Shown here one piece after another: positions 1 through 9,800 of a stretch of 64,000 nucleotides of DNA. The stretch covers positions 1 to 64,000 of the forward strand of contig CAZIPN010000009.1 of the NCBI GenBank assembly GCA_964541225.1, read 5' to 3'. This stretch comes from CAZIPN01 sp964541225. GTDB taxonomy: Bacteria; Actinomycetota; Coriobacteriia; Anaerosomatales; JAAXUF01. Every line of letters starts with the position of its first letter. Positions within the stretch are counted from its first letter, which is position 1. The notes under the pieces were generated by a model that saw only the letters and a program-made list of their open reading frames with translations, searched no databases and was not told where the DNA came from. The translations under genes were made by a program, and so were the position numbers.

Positions 1-49
1 CGACCCTCGGCTTGCAAAGCCGATGCTCTCCCAGCTGAGCTACGTCCCC
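1..49 (-). tRNA. tRNA-Ala (UGC), partial
   Basis: Read on the minus strand the sequence begins GGGGACG (acceptor 5' strand), then TA, a D-arm GCTC/GAGC, and an anticodon stem TCGGC/GCCGA around the loop TTTGCAA, giving anticodon TGC. The variable loop and T-arm lie outside the window. The identity rests on the anticodon; the D-arm and anticodon arm both pair perfectly. Confidence 0.93.
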
Positions 50-176
50 AAGACGCCCGCGTATTCTAGCATCGGCTCTGCGTGCTCGCCACGCCCACGA
101 AACTGCACACATATAGGTGATGCCAACCGCGTCCAGCGGGAATCAAGACGAAGGATCCCTCTCTCCTGGAGCCCAC

Positions 177-1934
177 ATGCCGAACCGCCTCGCGTACGAG
201 ACATCCCCATACCTAAGGATGCATGCCGAGGACCCAGTGGACTGGTACCCGTGGGGCGAGACCGCCTTCGCGCGCGCGCGAGATCTTGGCAGACCGATCT
301 TCCTGTCCATCGGCTACGCGTCGTGCCACTGGTGCCACGTCATGCAGCGTGAGTCGTTCCAGGATCCCGCCGTCGCCGAGGCGCTCAACAACCGCTTCGT
401 CTCGATCAAGGTGGACCGAGAGAGTCGGCCCGACGTCGATGAGCTGTACATGGCCTACGTCGTTGCAGCCAATGGACGTGGCGGTTGGCCGATGAGCGTC
501 TTCTTGACGCCTCGACTCCTGCCGATCTTTGGCGGCACGTACTTCCCCCCGGAACCCGCGCACAACTTGCCGAGTTTCCTCGACGTGCTCGACGACGTCT
601 CGGCGGCCTTCGGCGACCGTCCGCACGTTGCCGACAATACCGCCGAGCAAGCCATCGCTTATCTGAGCGACCTCTTCCAGCCACCGCTTCCCGACGAAGT
701 GAGCCGCGGTCTGCTGCACCGCTCGGCAGACAGCGTACTGCGCGCGAGCGATCGCGTGCATGGCGGGTTCGGCGGAGCGCCCAAGTTCCCGCAATCGCCC
801 GTCATCGACTTCCTCCTCGCCTACCACACGCTCACCGGAGACGAGCGTTCACTCGAGGTCGCAACCCAAACGGTTCGCGCGATCGTTCGGGGTGGCATCT
901 TCGACCAGGTTGGCGGAGGGATCGCTCGCTACGCGGTGGATGACAGCTGGCTCGTGCCACACTTCGAGAAGATGCTCTTCGACAACGGTCAGCTACTGGG
1001 TTCGCTCGCTCGGTTGCAAGCGGCCTCCCCAGCCGACGAGTGGGCGCATGCCATCCGCATGACCGCCAACTTCCTCGACCGCGATCTCGCCACGCCAGAC
1101 GGCACGTACATGTCGTCCCTCTCGGCAGACACGCAAGGCCGAGAGGGCGCGACGTATGTGTGGACCTACGAGGAACTCGCCCAGGCACTCTCCCCCGCTG
1201 AACTGAGCCTTGCCGAGAAAGAGCTCGGCGTCACACTCAGAGGCAACTGGGAAGATCACACGATCATCACGCGGCCAAACGGTCGCGAGAAGGATGCCGA
1301 GGCGGTCGACGGGGTTCTCGGCAAGCTGCTTGCACTGCGCGCCGAGCGACCACAGCCTGACGCCGACACGAAGGTGCTTGTGAGCTGGAACGCACTCGCC
1401 GCCCGAGGGTTGCTCGACGCGGGGCTCGTGCTGCACGACCAGGCCCTCATTCAGCGCGGACTCGAGCTCACTCGGCACTTGCTCGAACACGCAGTCACGC
1501 CCACGGGAGACGTCGTGCATCTGCTGGGCGACGAGACAAGTGCGCGGGTACGCCTCGCAAGCGACGCGACGGCCCTCGCGCTCGCCGCGGCGGTGGCGCA
1601 CCACGTCAGTGGCGATGAGATGTTTCTCGACCAGGCCGCTCGGCTGCTCAGGCGAGCCAGCGAGGTCTTCTCCAACGGCGGCGTGTGGTACATGACCCCT
1701 GAGGACACCGAGCTTCCGTTGCGCCCGCTCGCCCAGCACGACAGCCCAACGCCGACAAGTGCATCATTGGCCGCCCAGACGGCCACGCACCTGTGGAGCG
1801 AAACCGGCGAGGAATCGTTTCGATGGATCGCCGAGGATGCGCTGGAGCGCCTCGTGCCCGTCGCCGAGAGGTCACCGTTTCAGGCAAGCGCCGCGCTCAC
1901 CGCAATTACGGAGCTGTTTCTCGCGGGACGCTGA
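177..1934 (+). CDS. DUF255 thioredoxin-fold protein (YyaL/SSP411 family)
   Basis: A 585-residue member of the family that joins an N-terminal thioredoxin-like domain (DUF255) to an (alpha/alpha)6-type barrel resembling N-acylglucosamine epimerases. The N-terminus MPNRLAYETSPYLRMHA and the following VDWYPWG are diagnostic, and a CHWC redox motif is at residues 50-53. The ATG at 177 is chosen over an upstream GTG/ATG pair (117/120) because GGAG sits 5 bases before it and the family normally starts here. Its biochemical role is unproven in most bacteria; a redox or sugar-related function is usually assumed. It stands alone, converging with the antiporter gene. Confidence 0.9.
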   Translation: MPNRLAYETSPYLRMHAEDPVDWYPWGETAFARARDLGRPIFLSIGYASCHWCHVMQRESFQDPAVAEALNNRFVSIKVDRESRPDVDELYMAYVVAANGRGGWPMSVFLTPRLLPIFGGTYFPPEPAHNLPSFLDVLDDVSAAFGDRPHVADNTAEQAIAYLSDLFQPPLPDEVSRGLLHRSADSVLRASDRVHGGFGGAPKFPQSPVIDFLLAYHTLTGDERSLEVATQTVRAIVRGGIFDQVGGGIARYAVDDSWLVPHFEKMLFDNGQLLGSLARLQAASPADEWAHAIRMTANFLDRDLATPDGTYMSSLSADTQGREGATYVWTYEELAQALSPAELSLAEKELGVTLRGNWEDHTIITRPNGREKDAEAVDGVLGKLLALRAERPQPDADTKVLVSWNALAARGLLDAGLVLHDQALIQRGLELTRHLLEHAVTPTGDVVHLLGDETSARVRLASDATALALAAAVAHHVSGDEMFLDQAARLLRRASEVFSNGGVWYMTPEDTELPLRPLAQHDSPTPTSASLAAQTATHLWSETGEESFRWIAEDALERLVPVAERSPFQASAALTAITELFLAGR

Positions 1935-2010
1935 CCGAGACGCGCGTGCGTGGCGTCCACGTCGATTGGCAACACCTCGCAACGCGCGACGCGGCCCGCG
2001 AGCAGGCGTG

Positions 2011-3219
2011 CTACGCCACAAGCTCCTCATCAGGCTGCAGAACCACCATCGACCGACGAGTCTGCGAGCGCGTTGCCCACGGGAAGACGATCCCGAGAAT
2101 CGGCGGCACGACCACAGTCGAGACGACGACCACGAGCACGATCATGGCATACGACTGAGCCCCGATCACCTTCATCGCAAGACCGGTGGACGCCACGATG
2201 AGCCCCACCTCGCCGCGCGGCACCATGCCGATGCCCACGGCGATCATGCGCTTCCAACCCATGCCCCATCCGCCGACGCCACAACCCACAACCTTGGTCG
2301 CCACCGCAATCGCCACGAGCGCAAGACCGGGGACCAACACGCTCGGGCTGCTGAAGAGCGAAGCCTGGACCTGCATCCCGGTCACCACGAAGAAGTACGG
2401 CACCAGCCACTCGTACAATGGTCGAGCCTGCTTGGTGAGTTCCCAGCGGTCCTCCGTCTCGGCGAACATCATCCCCGCGAAGAACGCACCGACGATTCCG
2501 GCCAACCCGATCGACTCGGCAAGTGCGGCCATCGCAAGCATCACGATCAGTGCGATCACGAGACCGGCGTTGGGGATCTTGAGCCGATCGAGCCAGTGCG
2601 CATGCCGCTTGACCAGCACCGGAGCGAGAAACAGCTCGAAGCCGACAAATGCGATGACTTGCGCAAGGATGATCACAAGGTGCCAGACATTCACACCGCC
2701 GTGCGCCGAACCCACGACGATGGAGAGTACGAGCATCCCCAAGACGTCGTCGATCACTGCGGCGGCGAGCACAATGCGCGCCTCCACCGTCGAGACCAGG
2801 CCGAGGTCGGCGAGCACACGGGCCGTGATACCAACAGATGTCGCGACAAGCGCCGTGCCGATGAAGAGCGCCTCGGGAGTCCCATGGCCGAGAGCCAGAC
2901 CGAACCACGTTCCCAGGATCAGCGGAAGCACGATCCCGATGCTGCCGACCACGAACGCGCGCCCGCCCACCTTGAACAGTTCTGACGGTCGCGTCTCAAG
3001 ACCGACCACGAACATCAGAACGATGACTCCCATCGTTCCGACGGTCGTAAGCGTCTCTGACGGATGCACCCAGCCGAGCAATCCAGGGCCAACAATCATG
3101 CCCGCGATGAGTTCGCCGATGACCGCTGGTTGCTTGAGCCGCTCGAATACCTCGCCCATGAGTTTGGCGGCAGCAAACACCAGCAACAACTCAACTAGGA
3201 TTCTGGATGTCTCGCCCAC
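2011..3219 (-). CDS. CPA2-type cation/proton antiporter
   Basis: A 402-residue, almost entirely hydrophobic protein with about a dozen membrane segments, matching the Na+/H+ exchanger (Kef/NapA-like) fold. It should exchange Na+ or K+ for protons across the cytoplasmic membrane; the cation cannot be told from sequence. The motifs PAVIGELIAGMIVGP near the N-terminus and GAFFAGMMFAE are typical of the family. There is no C-terminal TrkA-N regulatory domain, so it resembles NapA more than KefB/C. The GTG at 3219 is preferred because GGAGG lies 5 bases upstream; the frame is open further upstream, but that extension is not membrane-like. Confidence 0.9.
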   Translation of the reverse strand: MGETSRILVELLLVFAAAKLMGEVFERLKQPAVIGELIAGMIVGPGLLGWVHPSETLTTVGTMGVIVLMFVVGLETRPSELFKVGGRAFVVGSIGIVLPLILGTWFGLALGHGTPEALFIGTALVATSVGITARVLADLGLVSTVEARIVLAAAVIDDVLGMLVLSIVVGSAHGGVNVWHLVIILAQVIAFVGFELFLAPVLVKRHAHWLDRLKIPNAGLVIALIVMLAMAALAESIGLAGIVGAFFAGMMFAETEDRWELTKQARPLYEWLVPYFFVVTGMQVQASLFSSPSVLVPGLALVAIAVATKVVGCGVGGWGMGWKRMIAVGIGMVPRGEVGLIVASTGLAMKVIGAQSYAMIVLVVVVSTVVVPPILGIVFPWATRSQTRRSMVVLQPDEELVA

Positions 3220-3507
3220 AGCAGCCTCCGTTTCGCGCGCACACCAGAACTCTAGGCCGGCTGCGTTGCTCGGTTGTTTCGGGACGCGAAACATCCCGAG
3301 CAATCGAACGACCTGCTGAAACGCAAGTTTCACGCGCCCTTCTTGGCTACGACACACTGTGGAAACCCAGCCCCCCTACGGTGCTTGCGTGGCACAAGGT
3401 CACCCGAGGGAGTGCGCGGCCCTCGGTTCGCCGTCCAACGACGTACGGCGCCCCTTCCCTGCACGGTCCGCGAACGCGGGCCGGACACCGACAAGGAGGT
3501 GTAGGCG

Positions 3508-5133
3508 TTGAAGTCGCTAATGACACGGATCTTTGATCCTGCGGTCGTGCGCGGAAAGATGCCGGACATCTTGAAACGCGCGGCCGTACGCACCCTGGTG
3601 CTTACGCTCGTTGCACTTGCGCTTCTGCCCGCCCTGGCATGGGCGGGTGATCCGAATGGTTCGGCGACGGGCGACATTTCTTCAGTCACTGCCGCCACCG
3701 CTGGCAAGCCAACTATGGCTGAGATGGGCGCCGCTCTCGGGCATCTCAGCACCGCCACGAACATGTTCTTCGTGATTGTGGGCATGGCGCTGATCTTCTT
3801 CATGCAGGCTGGCTTCATGCTCGTTGAGACCGGCTTCTGCCGATCGAAGAACGCCGCTCACGTCGCCATGACGAACTTCATCGTCTTCGGCGTTGGCGCG
3901 ATCGTGTACTGGTTCGTTGGATTCGCAATCGAGTTTGGCGGCTTCGGGTCGCTTTCTAGCCTAGGCGGGGTTGAACCGCTCACAAGTGCCTTTGCACCCG
4001 CTGCCGGCTGGGGACTCTTTGGGTACAAGGGCTTCTTGCTGGGTAGTCTCGGCGACGGAACCTACGACGTGGGCATCTTCGCCTTCTTCTTGTTCCAGCT
4101 CGTCTTCATGGACACCGCGGCAACCATCGTCACCGGAGCAATGGCGGAGCGCTGGAAATTCTCATCGTTCGTGCCCATGGGCATCTTCATGGCCGCCATT
4201 GTCTACCCCGTCTACGGCATGTGGGTCTGGGGCGGCGGCTGGCTTTCGCAGCTCGGCACGACGATGCACCTCGGACACGGAACGCTCGACTTCGCTGGCT
4301 CGTCGGTCGTGCATGCGGTCGGCGGTTTCTCGGCACTCGCTGGTGCCGTCGTGATGGGTCCGCGCATCGGCAAGTTCAAGAAAGACGGCACGCCGGTCGC
4401 ATTCCCGGGCCACCACATCCCGATGGCGATTCTGGGCACGATCATCCTGTTCTTCGGATGGTTCGGCTTCAACGGCATGTCGACGCTTGCCGCCGGTGAC
4501 CTGCGCTTCTCCATCATCATCGCGAACACCATGCTCGCTGGCGCTGCCGGTATGCTCTCGGCCATGTTCTTCGTCTGGAAGCTGTGGGGCAAGCCGGATC
4601 CATCGATGGCCGTCAACGGCACCCTTGCCGGACTGGTCGCTATCACCGCTCCGTGCGCGTTCGTCAGCCCCTGGGCGGCGGTTCTCATCGGAGTGATCGC
4701 CGGCATCCTCGTGGTGCTGTCCGTCATCTTCATCGAGCGCACCCTCAAGATCGACGACCCCGTCGGCGCCGCGTCCGTTCACGGCGTCAATGGCTTGTGG
4801 GGACTCATCGCTCTTGGCCTGTTCGCCGACGGAACCTACGGTGACGGTTTCAACGGAATTGCGGGAACCGTCAGGGGCCTGTTCTACGGCGATCCAGGAC
4901 AGCTGGTCGCTGAGCTCATCGCGTGTGTCGTTGTCTTCGTCTGGGCTTTCGGAGTCTTCTATCTCTTCTTCAAGGCCCAGAAGGCCATCCAGGGTCTGCG
5001 TCCCTCAGAAGCTGGCGAGATCACTGGTTTGGACGCAACCGAGATGGGCGTGTTGGGATACCCCGACTTCGTGACGACCGCGCCACTGTCCGATGGAGCA
5101 TCCGCCCACTTCGCCGGTAGTAGGGAGGAGTAG
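3508..5133 (+). CDS. amt: Ammonium transporter, Amt family
   Basis: A 541-residue Amt/MEP channel for ammonium uptake in the cytoplasmic membrane. Residues 25-46 form a cleavable-looking signal (ending ALAWA), followed by about eleven membrane helices. The twin pore histidines are seen in SSVVHAVGG and ASVHGVNGLWG, and FGWFGFNG is conserved. The start is a TTG with AAGGAGGT 7 bases upstream; the ATG at 3520 is too far from that site. It is followed after 4 bases by glnB, the usual arrangement in which the PII protein plugs the channel when nitrogen is plentiful. About 290 bases upstream carry no gene I can recognise. Confidence 0.96.
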   Translation: MKSLMTRIFDPAVVRGKMPDILKRAAVRTLVLTLVALALLPALAWAGDPNGSATGDISSVTAATAGKPTMAEMGAALGHLSTATNMFFVIVGMALIFFMQAGFMLVETGFCRSKNAAHVAMTNFIVFGVGAIVYWFVGFAIEFGGFGSLSSLGGVEPLTSAFAPAAGWGLFGYKGFLLGSLGDGTYDVGIFAFFLFQLVFMDTAATIVTGAMAERWKFSSFVPMGIFMAAIVYPVYGMWVWGGGWLSQLGTTMHLGHGTLDFAGSSVVHAVGGFSALAGAVVMGPRIGKFKKDGTPVAFPGHHIPMAILGTIILFFGWFGFNGMSTLAAGDLRFSIIIANTMLAGAAGMLSAMFFVWKLWGKPDPSMAVNGTLAGLVAITAPCAFVSPWAAVLIGVIAGILVVLSVIFIERTLKIDDPVGAASVHGVNGLWGLIALGLFADGTYGDGFNGIAGTVRGLFYGDPGQLVAELIACVVVFVWAFGVFYLFFKAQKAIQGLRPSEAGEITGLDATEMGVLGYPDFVTTAPLSDGASAHFAGSREE

Positions 5134-5137
5134 CGCA

Positions 5138-5476
5138 ATGAAGCGCGTAGAAGCAATCATCCGACCGGAGCGTCTTGAGTCGGTGAAAGAGGCTCTCACG
5201 GCATTGGGTCACAAGGGCCTCACGGTGACAGAGGTCAAGGGCCACGGGACGCAGAAGGGCATCACACAGCAATGGCGCGGCGAGGAGTACGTCATCGACT
5301 TGCTGCCCAAGATCCAGGTCGTTGCTGTGGTCAACGACCACGAGGTGACTGACGTGGTAGCGGAGATCCAGAAGGCCGCCCGCACCGATCGCATCGGTGA
5401 TGGCAAGATCTTCGTCTCCCCAATTGAAGAGGTCGTCCGGGTTCGCACTGGAGAACATGGACCTGAGGCTCTCTAG
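5138..5476 (+). CDS. glnB: Nitrogen regulatory protein PII
   Basis: A 112-residue PII signal protein, the normal family length, which senses ATP/ADP and 2-oxoglutarate and controls the adjacent Amt channel and nitrogen enzymes. The N-terminus MKRVEAIIRP, the T-loop with the modifiable Tyr51, the 2-oxoglutarate-binding Gln39 and Lys58, and the C-terminal IGDGKIFV block are all present. Position 46, usually Tyr, is Trp. The ATG is 8 bases after a GGAGG located in the end of amt. With its partner amt directly upstream it could equally be called glnK. Confidence 0.95.
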   Translation: MKRVEAIIRPERLESVKEALTALGHKGLTVTEVKGHGTQKGITQQWRGEEYVIDLLPKIQVVAVVNDHEVTDVVAEIQKAARTDRIGDGKIFVSPIEEVVRVRTGEHGPEAL

Positions 5477-5501
5477 CGTTTCAACCGATCCACAATACGC
5501 G

Positions 5502-5527
5502 GGAGCGGGCCCGATTGGGTCCGCTCC
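5502..5527 (+). terminator. Hairpin terminator after amt-glnB
   Basis: An 11-bp stem GGAGCGGGCCC / GGGTCCGCTCC (one G-U pair) closes a GATT loop 25 bases after the glnB stop. The trailing T-run is poor, so termination may be partial or factor-assisted. Confidence 0.6.
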
Positions 5528-5872
5528 TTCGCGCTAGCCCAACGGCTGCGTGCCGTCGGCTTCCCTGTCACCGTGATGGCCTTCGCACCGCCCGAGGTGC
5601 CATTCTAAAGAGGCGGTCTTCGGGGAATGTAGGCCCTCTCTGCGTTTGGCCGCATCCCCGGATCTTCCAGAGGCTTATGCCCGGTACCCCGACTCACATG
5701 AACCGCTCGTCGAAGTCCTTCCTCTGCCATCCCGGCTCAGGTCTTCTGACGCTTCGCTTTCCACCAGTGATTGTCCTCCTCACTGCCGGATGCGGCGCAT
5801 GCGGTTCGCGCCTCACCACGACTATACGCCCCCAACATCGTGATCGTAACGCTCGCGGAGCGTCCGAAACGA
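5528..5872. other. Unassigned non-coding stretch
   Basis: About 345 bases between two terminator hairpins contain no credible protein gene on either strand. Reading the minus strand there is a TATAGT hexamer at about 5817-5822, then about 250 bases rich in possible short stems, including the B12-box-like string CAGAAGACCTG. No downstream minus-strand gene exists for a riboswitch to control. A small RNA or a decayed mobile element are both possible; I cannot assign it. Confidence 0.35.
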
Positions 5873-5899
5873 CGAACGGCCCCCACTGGGAGCCGTTCG
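5873..5899 (-). terminator. Hairpin terminator after the selenoprotein gene
   Basis: On the minus strand CGAACGGC and GCCGTTCG form an 8-bp stem extended by CCC/GGG, followed by TCGTTT. A second hairpin with GGCGCC arms lies at 5915-5937, directly after the stop codon. Together they end the minus-strand transcript. Confidence 0.65.
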
Positions 5900-5944
5900 G
5901 TCGTGCCCGTATGGCGCCAACCGCTGGTCGGCGCCGTGCACACA

Positions 5945-6700
5945 CTACTTGAGGTTGTTCAGCGCTTGCTGGAGTGCGTCGCTGGTCTGTTCGCCAACAA
6001 GTTGGCCCGACACGATTCCGTCCTTCGTGACGAACACGAACGTCGGCACGTACTGTGCGCCGAGCTTGTCGGCAAGCGATATCGCACTCTGGTCAGATCC
6101 GTCCACATTGAGCACTCGGAATTCGATGTTCGGGTTCTTCTGCTTGAGCCCCTCGACCAGGGGTTGCATCTTGGTGCACGTGGGTCAAGTTGGGGTGTAG
6201 AGCTCAACGAACACGGGCTTGCCCGACGTCGGGATCGTTTGCTGTGAAGTCGTCGCGCCCTTCTCCAGCGGACCCGACCACGAAACCACACCTCCCGTAA
6301 GGTTGGCGACGCTCTTGAAGCCCATCGACTCCATGGCGCTCTGGCCAGCAGCCGATCGTTCCCCGGTCGCGCAGTACAGCACATAGTCTTTGTCCCGATC
6401 CCAGTTTGCCGCCGCGTTCTGCAGCTCATCGACCGGGACGTTCACTGCGCCCTTGATGTGCCCCATCGCGTACTCGCCCTGCGTGCGCACGTCGACAACC
6501 TGCGCGCCAGCCTTCTGAGCGGCCAAGAGCCCCGCCGAGTCAACATCGCGGAACCCACCGCCAGCACTGTTCGCACTCGGCTTGAAAAGAAGCACGCCGA
6601 TTACGATGACAACGATCCCGACAATGATCCACGGAAGGGCTTTCTTCATCGAAGAGGAATTCGCCGTTGATTTCTTCTTCGCTGGGGAGGTCTTCTTCAC
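5945..6700 (-). CDS. Membrane-anchored rhodanese-thioredoxin, probable selenoprotein (in-frame UGA)
   Basis: If UGA at 6185-6187 is read through, this is one 251-residue protein. A Lys-rich N-terminus and a membrane helix (about 21-39) are followed by a rhodanese domain with the active loop around Cys110 (YCATGERS) and a C-terminal thioredoxin domain. The UGA falls exactly at the first cysteine of the thioredoxin motif, giving U172-P-T-C175. Downstream coding is intact (VPTFVFVTKDG is a classic thioredoxin segment). A hairpin with a GGUC apical loop, as in the E. coli fdhF SECIS, starts 21 bases after the UGA. The GTG at 6700 has AAAGGAG 8 bases upstream. Without selenocysteine decoding, only the 171-residue rhodanese part would be made. 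It probably acts in extracytoplasmic thiol or sulfur exchange. Confidence 0.85.
6149..6163 (-). promoter_or_regulatory. Candidate bacterial SECIS hairpin core
   Basis: The mRNA reads CCCCU-GGUCG-AGGGG, a 5-bp stem with loop GGUCG, and can be extended below an internal loop by UGC/GCA. The loop starts about 26 bases after the UGA, within the spacing used by bacterial SECIS elements, and contains the G-U that SelB recognises in E. coli. Confidence 0.65.
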
Positions 6701-6874
6701 GGCCCACACTCCTTTGCACCGGCCGCCATCATACCCCGCAGGGTATTGGCGCGCAATGTCATTCTGTCTTGCTATAGTCGTCAGCAGGGGCTACTCGGGG
6801 ATAATGATGCGATGGGATCACTCCCCAGCAAGTCACCGACCAACCTTCGCGGACCCGTCCGCCCAAGGAGTCAC

Positions 6875-9800
6875 ATGCCGGACACGCCTGCAGGGACGAA
6901 CTCGAGGGCAGCGAGCAACGAAACGCCCTTTCGCGAGGAATTGCTTTCTGCCGATCGACTCGCCGAGGAAGCTCGGCACATTGCCTCTCGGCAGACATGG
7001 ACAGCGGGCAAGCGACTGCGCACGACGCCCCTCATTCCGCTTCTGCATCGCGCCGCTACCGGACTCGCCGCAGACAACCACGAACTCGCTCAGGCCGCCC
7101 GCGCAACGGGCGCTTCGCCCCCCGCCGGCGAATGGTTGCTCGACAACTACTACCTAATCGAGCAGCAGGTCATCCTCGTTCGCGACGATCTGCCTGGCGG
7201 CTATGGGATGGAATTGCCCCGCTTGACCGAGGGGCCGTATCGGGACTTCCCTCGGCTGTACTCGGCACTTCTCACGCTCTTGGGGCACACTGACTCACGC
7301 CTCGACGAGGAGTACCTCCTGCGTTTCGTCTCTGGCTACCAGGAGATCTCCCCGCTCACGATCGGCGAGGTGTGGGCTGTGCCGATCATGCTGCGCATCG
7401 GCCTGGTCGAGAACTTGCGTCGACTCTCCCGCGCTGCGGTCTCGTTCTTGCGCGCCGAACTGGCTGCCGACGAATGGGCCGAGCGACTGCTGCTGGCAAC
7501 TCGAGACGCAGCCGACACACTGCCATCCCTCCTCGGCACCATCGATGTCGAGACGCGTGGCATGCCACCAGCGTTCTTCGCGCGCTTCGCCCGCAGGCTC
7601 GGCGAGGTGGAATACGGCGGAGACGCGATCAATGCCTGGATCGAGCGACGTCTCTCGGCGGAGAACATCGTTCTCGAGGACGCCGCCGTACAAGCGCAGC
7701 AGGAGCAAGCAGCCGATCAGGTGTCGATCGCGAACTCAATCACCAGCATTCGATTCCTGGACGCGTTGGATTGGCGCGAGTTTTTCGAACGCGTGAGCGT
7801 CGCCGAGGAGATACTGCGCCGAGATCCCGCGCAAACGTACGCGGTCATGGACTTTGGTAGCCGCGATCGGTATCGGCACGCACTCGAAGTCCTGGCCCGA
7901 CGCTCGGACGCAGGTGAGATCGACATCGCCCAGAGAGCCGTCGTGCTCGCCCGCGATGCGCTCGCGCGCGATGCGTCCGATCAGGTGCGCGGACACGTAG
8001 GCTGGTGGCTTGCCGGAGCCGGGCGCTACGACCTCGAGCCGGCGATCTCGTATCGGCCGATCCTGAGCGAATGGATCTACCGCACGGTGTTGAGGCCGAA
8101 AGCGTTCGTGTACGTGATGATGCTTCTGGTGTTGACCGCGCTGCTCGGCGTAGGGCTCGTCGCATACGCACAGTCTGCAGGCTCGGCGACGTGGCAAGTC
8201 GTGGTCCTGCTGCTCATCAGCCTGGTGCCACTGACTGACCTCGCACTCATCGTGGTGAACCGCGTCGTGGCTTTCCTGTTTCCGCCACGCCAACTTGCCA
8301 AGCTCGACCCGCGACTCCCCGTCGATGACTCGCACCGCACGTTTGTGGTGTTCCCGGCACTGCTCTCCTCGGTGGGCAGTGCTCGTAGCATCGTCGAGCA
8401 CCTCGAGACGACGTATCTGGCGAATCGCGACAGCAACATCGCTTTCGGGCTTGTCGGCGACTTGCGCGCCTCGACCGAGCAAACGCGGAGCGACGACGGC
8501 GACATCACTGAGGCGACCGTGCGCGGCATCTCGGAACTCAACGAACGCTACGAGGCCGAGCACGGCGTACGCCCCTTCCACCTCCTGATACGCGAGCGTA
8601 AGTACAACGAATCCGAGGCGGCATGGATGGGATGGGAGCGCAAGCGAGGCGCGCTCACGGAACTGGTCAGGGAGATGCGTGGCGAGACCAACACCTCGTT
8701 CGTCACCAAGATCGGCGACGCCGCGTTTCGCCACTCGTGCGTCTTCGCCATCACGCTCGATTCCGACACCATCCTTCCACGCGACGGGGCGCGCAAGCTC
8801 ATCTGCGCGATCGCGCACCCCCTCAATCGCGCGCGCTGGACGCCAGGCGACCCTCGTGTGTCGAGCGGCTACGGCCTCATACAGCCTCGAATCGACATGA
8901 CGCTGCCAGGCTCTAAGCGCAGTCGCTTCGCCGAGATGCACTCCGGACGAACCGGTATCGATCCATACTCCGGCGCCGTCTCCGACACCTATCAGGATGT
9001 GTTCGGCGAGGGCTCGTTCACCGGCAAGGGCATCTTCGAGATCGACGTCTTCGCAGGCGTGCTCGAGGGCCGATTCCCAGAGAACACGCTGCTCTCACAC
9101 GACCTCGTCGAGGGCTCGTTCCTGCGCACCGCGCTCGCAAGCGACATCGAGGTTCTCGACGACTACCCCGCCAACTACCTCGCCGCCTCCTCTCGGCTGC
9201 ATCGCTGGGTACGCGGGGACTGGCAGACGCTGCCGTGGCTCGGCGTGCGCGTTGCCAACACCTCGGGCCAAGGTGAGCTCAATCCCCTATCGGTACTGCA
9301 CCGCTGGAAGATGCTCGACAACCTGCGCCGCTCCCTCGTGCCGCCTACGATGCTGCTCATGTTCGCGCTCGGCTGGCTCCTGCTTCCTCATGCGCTGCTG
9401 TCCTGGCCGATTCTGCTTCTGCTGCTGGTTCTCTTCCCCGCGTATTTCTCGCTCGCCGACGCGATGGTTTTCCGTCCGCGCAGCGTCAGTTTCGTATCCA
9501 GCGCTCCGTCGCTTCTGCGCGACTTCGCTGGCGACTCATGGCGGGGTGCAGTCTCGCTCGCTGTGCTGCCACACCAAGCGTGGCTGATGGCCGACGCGAT
9601 CACGCGCGCGCTCTATCGCATGACCATCTCCCACAAGCACCTGCTCGAGTGGGAAACCGCCGCCGATGCCGAGAAACGCGCAGGCACAACGCGCGCTGCC
9701 TTCTGGCGGGCGATGGGGCCCGTGGCAATCGTCGCGGTACTCGTCGTCCTCGCAACCACCCTCGGCCAAGGCTGGCGCGTCGCGGCCACAATCCCGCTCG

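Noticed and set aside
1759..2985. Long plus-strand ORF rich in His/Arg/Asp
   Set aside because: It is the antisense shadow of the antiporter gene, has biased composition and no domain.
5138..5476. Loss of the PII uridylylation tyrosine
   Set aside because: The Trp replaces Tyr46; counting from the chosen start, the modifiable Tyr51 is retained.
5650..5820. Group II intron domain 5 or a complete cobalamin riboswitch
   Set aside because: A GAGCCG...CGGTTC pairing exists, but the inner stem and bulge of domain 5 do not form; only the 3' B12-box resemblance is seen and no gene follows.
6185..6187. Sequencing error or pseudogene instead of selenocysteine
   Set aside because: A single substitution stop exactly at the catalytic Cys, with intact frame and a GGUC hairpin downstream, is better explained by Sec; still open to check.
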